Shown here in pieces: positions 5,769-6,773 of a DNA stretch of 6,773 bases. Below the pieces are notes generated by a model. It was not told where the DNA came from and searched no databases. It saw nothing but the letters and a program-made list of their open reading frames with translations. The position numbers were made by a program, and so were the translations under genes. This DNA comes from Pseudomonadota bacterium (GTDB taxonomy: Bacteria; Pseudomonadota; Alphaproteobacteria; Caulobacterales; Caulobacteraceae): the NCBI GenBank assembly GCA_023445955.1, contig JAEXJH010000633.1, positions 1-6,773 of the forward strand, in the 5' to 3' direction. How positions within the stretch are numbered: position 1 is the first letter of the stretch; each line of letters opens with the position of its first letter.

Positions 5769-6293
5769 ATGAGTAAAGCGGTTACGATCGAACTGGGGGA
5801 GGGCGCCGAGCATGACGCCCGCGCCCTGCGCAACGCGTTTGGATGCTTCACGACCGGGGTGACGGTGATCACCACCGTCTGCGCGGACGGGCGCAAGGTG
5901 GGGCTGACGGCTAATTCCTTCACCTCGGTGTCGCTGGACCCGCCGCTGGCCTTGGTCTGCGTCGACCTGAAGTCGTCCAGCCTGTCGTCGCTGGACGCCG
6001 CCGGCCGCTGGGCGGTCAATGTCCTGCACGCCGAGCATCAGGCTTTGGCCAAGCAGTTCGTCCAGAAGGACACCGACCGTTTCGCCGGCGTCGAGACCGA
6101 GACCTGGCGCACCGGCGTGCCGATCCTGCCCGGCTGCATGGCCAATTTCGAGTGCGAGGCCCACCACGTCTTCGACGCCGGCGACCACCGGGTCTATGTC
6201 GGGCGGGTGGTGAAACTGCGCTACGACCCGGACCACGAGCCGCTGGTCTATCTGCAGGGCCGGTTCCGCCGCGTCCATGTGGATGCGGAGTAG
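5769..6293 (+). CDS. Flavin reductase (NADH:FMN oxidoreductase, HpaC-like)
   Basis: This encodes a 174-residue flavin reductase-like protein (PF01613 type). Such proteins use NAD(P)H to reduce FMN or FAD, often supplying reduced flavin to a separate monooxygenase. The family blocks are clear: RNAFGCFTTGVTVITT (21-36), GLTANSFTSVSLDPPLALVC (45-64), WAVNVL (81-86), the HHVFDAGDHRVYVGRVV block (132-148) and the closing YLQGRF (161-166). The length is normal for the single-domain family. No Shine-Dalgarno sequence is visible before the ATG, so it may be leaderless or weakly translated. The preceding stop is 39 bases upstream, which allows read-through from the cassette, but the function looks unrelated. 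No monooxygenase gene lies beside it in the window, so its partner is unknown. It could also be a general flavin reductase. Confidence 0.92.
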   Translation: MSKAVTIELGEGAEHDARALRNAFGCFTTGVTVITTVCADGRKVGLTANSFTSVSLDPPLALVCVDLKSSSLSSLDAAGRWAVNVLHAEHQALAKQFVQKDTDRFAGVETETWRTGVPILPGCMANFECEAHHVFDAGDHRVYVGRVVKLRYDPDHEPLVYLQGRFRRVHVDAE

Positions 6294-6360
6294 AATTTCG
6301 CGCGATACGGCGTGAACCTTGGATGCTATTGACGCGCAAAACAGCGTTAGGGAGCGCATC

Positions 6361-6773
6361 ATGCGAGACATCGCCCATTTCGTGAACGGTCAGACCCTGA
6401 CCGGTTCGTCCGGCCGCTTCGGCGACGTCTTCAATCCCAACACCGGTGAGGTCCAGGCGCGCGTCCAGTTCGCGACGGACGCCGAGATGGACGCCGCCGT
6501 CCAGGCCGCCGCCAAGGCGCAGATCGGCTGGGCCGCGACCAACCCGCAGCGCCGCGCCCGGGTGATGTTCGAGTTCAAGCGCCTGATCGAGCGCGACATG
6601 AACAGCCTGGCCGAGATCCTGTCGTCCGAGCACGGCAAGGTCGTCGCCGACAGCAAGGGCGACATCCAGCGCGGCCTGGAGGTCATCGAGTTCGCCTGCG
6701 GCATTCCCCACATCCTGAAGGGCGAGTACACGGAAGGCGCCGGCCCGGGCATCGACGTCTATTCGATGCGCCA
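6361..6773 (+). CDS. mmsA: Methylmalonate-semialdehyde dehydrogenase (CoA-acylating), N-terminal part
   Basis: This is the first 137 codons of a gene that runs off the window. MmsA oxidises methylmalonate semialdehyde to propionyl-CoA (and malonate semialdehyde to acetyl-CoA) with NAD+ and CoA, in valine and inositol breakdown. Visible family features are HFVNGQ (6-11), DVFNPNTGEVQARV (22-35), SSEHGKVVADSKGDIQRGLE (88-107) and VIEFACGIPHILKGE (108-122). The EHGK and FACGIPH blocks are characteristic of MmsA rather than other aldehyde dehydrogenases. The NAD-binding motif and catalytic cysteine lie beyond the edge. AGGGAG (6349-6354) six bases before the ATG supports the start. TTGACGC (6329-6335) is a good housekeeping -35 lookalike, but I see no matching -10 at the expected distance. 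The gene is 67 bases after the flavin reductase and probably has its own promoter. Confidence 0.93.
   Translation, partial: MRDIAHFVNGQTLTGSSGRFGDVFNPNTGEVQARVQFATDAEMDAAVQAAAKAQIGWAATNPQRRARVMFEFKRLIERDMNSLAEILSSEHGKVVADSKGDIQRGLEVIEFACGIPHILKGEYTEGAGPGIDVYSMR

Noticed and set aside
6329..6335. TTGACGC as the -35 of an mmsA promoter
   Set aside because: The element itself matches well, but no GCTANAWC-like -10 lies 10-14 bases downstream.
4788..6371. Long open frame on the minus strand (527 codons) over the cupin and flavin reductase genes
   Set aside because: It is a by-product of GC-rich codon use: it lies opposite two clear families and its product is rich in His, Arg, Gln and Ala with no recognisable domain.

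Overview
The window looks like chromosomal DNA from a Caulobacter-type alphaproteobacterium, probably Caulobacter crescentus/vibrioides or a close relative. The reasons are very high GC with strong G/C bias at third codon positions, a methyl-accepting chemotaxis protein ending in an alphaproteobacterial-style docking pentapeptide, a GCTATATC box matching the Caulobacter housekeeping -10 consensus, scarce GANTC sites, and a FemAB-like acyltransferase resembling the holdfast protein HfsK. All supported genes lie on the + strand. I see no mobile element, CRISPR array, tRNA or rRNA.

Layout. 2-268 is the 3' end of a chemoreceptor gene, followed by a perfect 12-bp-stem intrinsic terminator (296-331). 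418-912 encodes a small multi-span membrane protein of unknown function. 1021-2097 encodes an exported ChaN-like (haem/iron-associated, PF04187-type) protein with a possible iron-regulator box upstream. 2130-2636 encodes a GAF-fold free methionine-(R)-sulfoxide reductase with its three diagnostic cysteines. Its upstream -10 box sits so close to the ATG that the mRNA is probably leaderless.

2729-5729 is a tightly packed three-gene cassette: a FemAB/GNAT acyltransferase (likely HfsK), a family 2 glycosyltransferase, and a cupin/JmjC-like protein with a possible Fe(II) HxD...H site. Stop and start codons overlap by 1 and 4 bases, so the three are probably translationally coupled. The mix of sugar transfer, N-acylation and possible oxidation suggests a system that builds or decorates a surface polysaccharide such as holdfast. 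This is the most interesting part of the window. The cupin-like member is the least explained.

5769-6293 encodes a flavin reductase of the HpaC/NADH:FMN oxidoreductase type. From 6361 to the window edge is the N-terminal part of methylmalonate-semialdehyde dehydrogenase (mmsA), an enzyme of valine and inositol catabolism. These last two look like separate metabolic genes rather than parts of the cassette.
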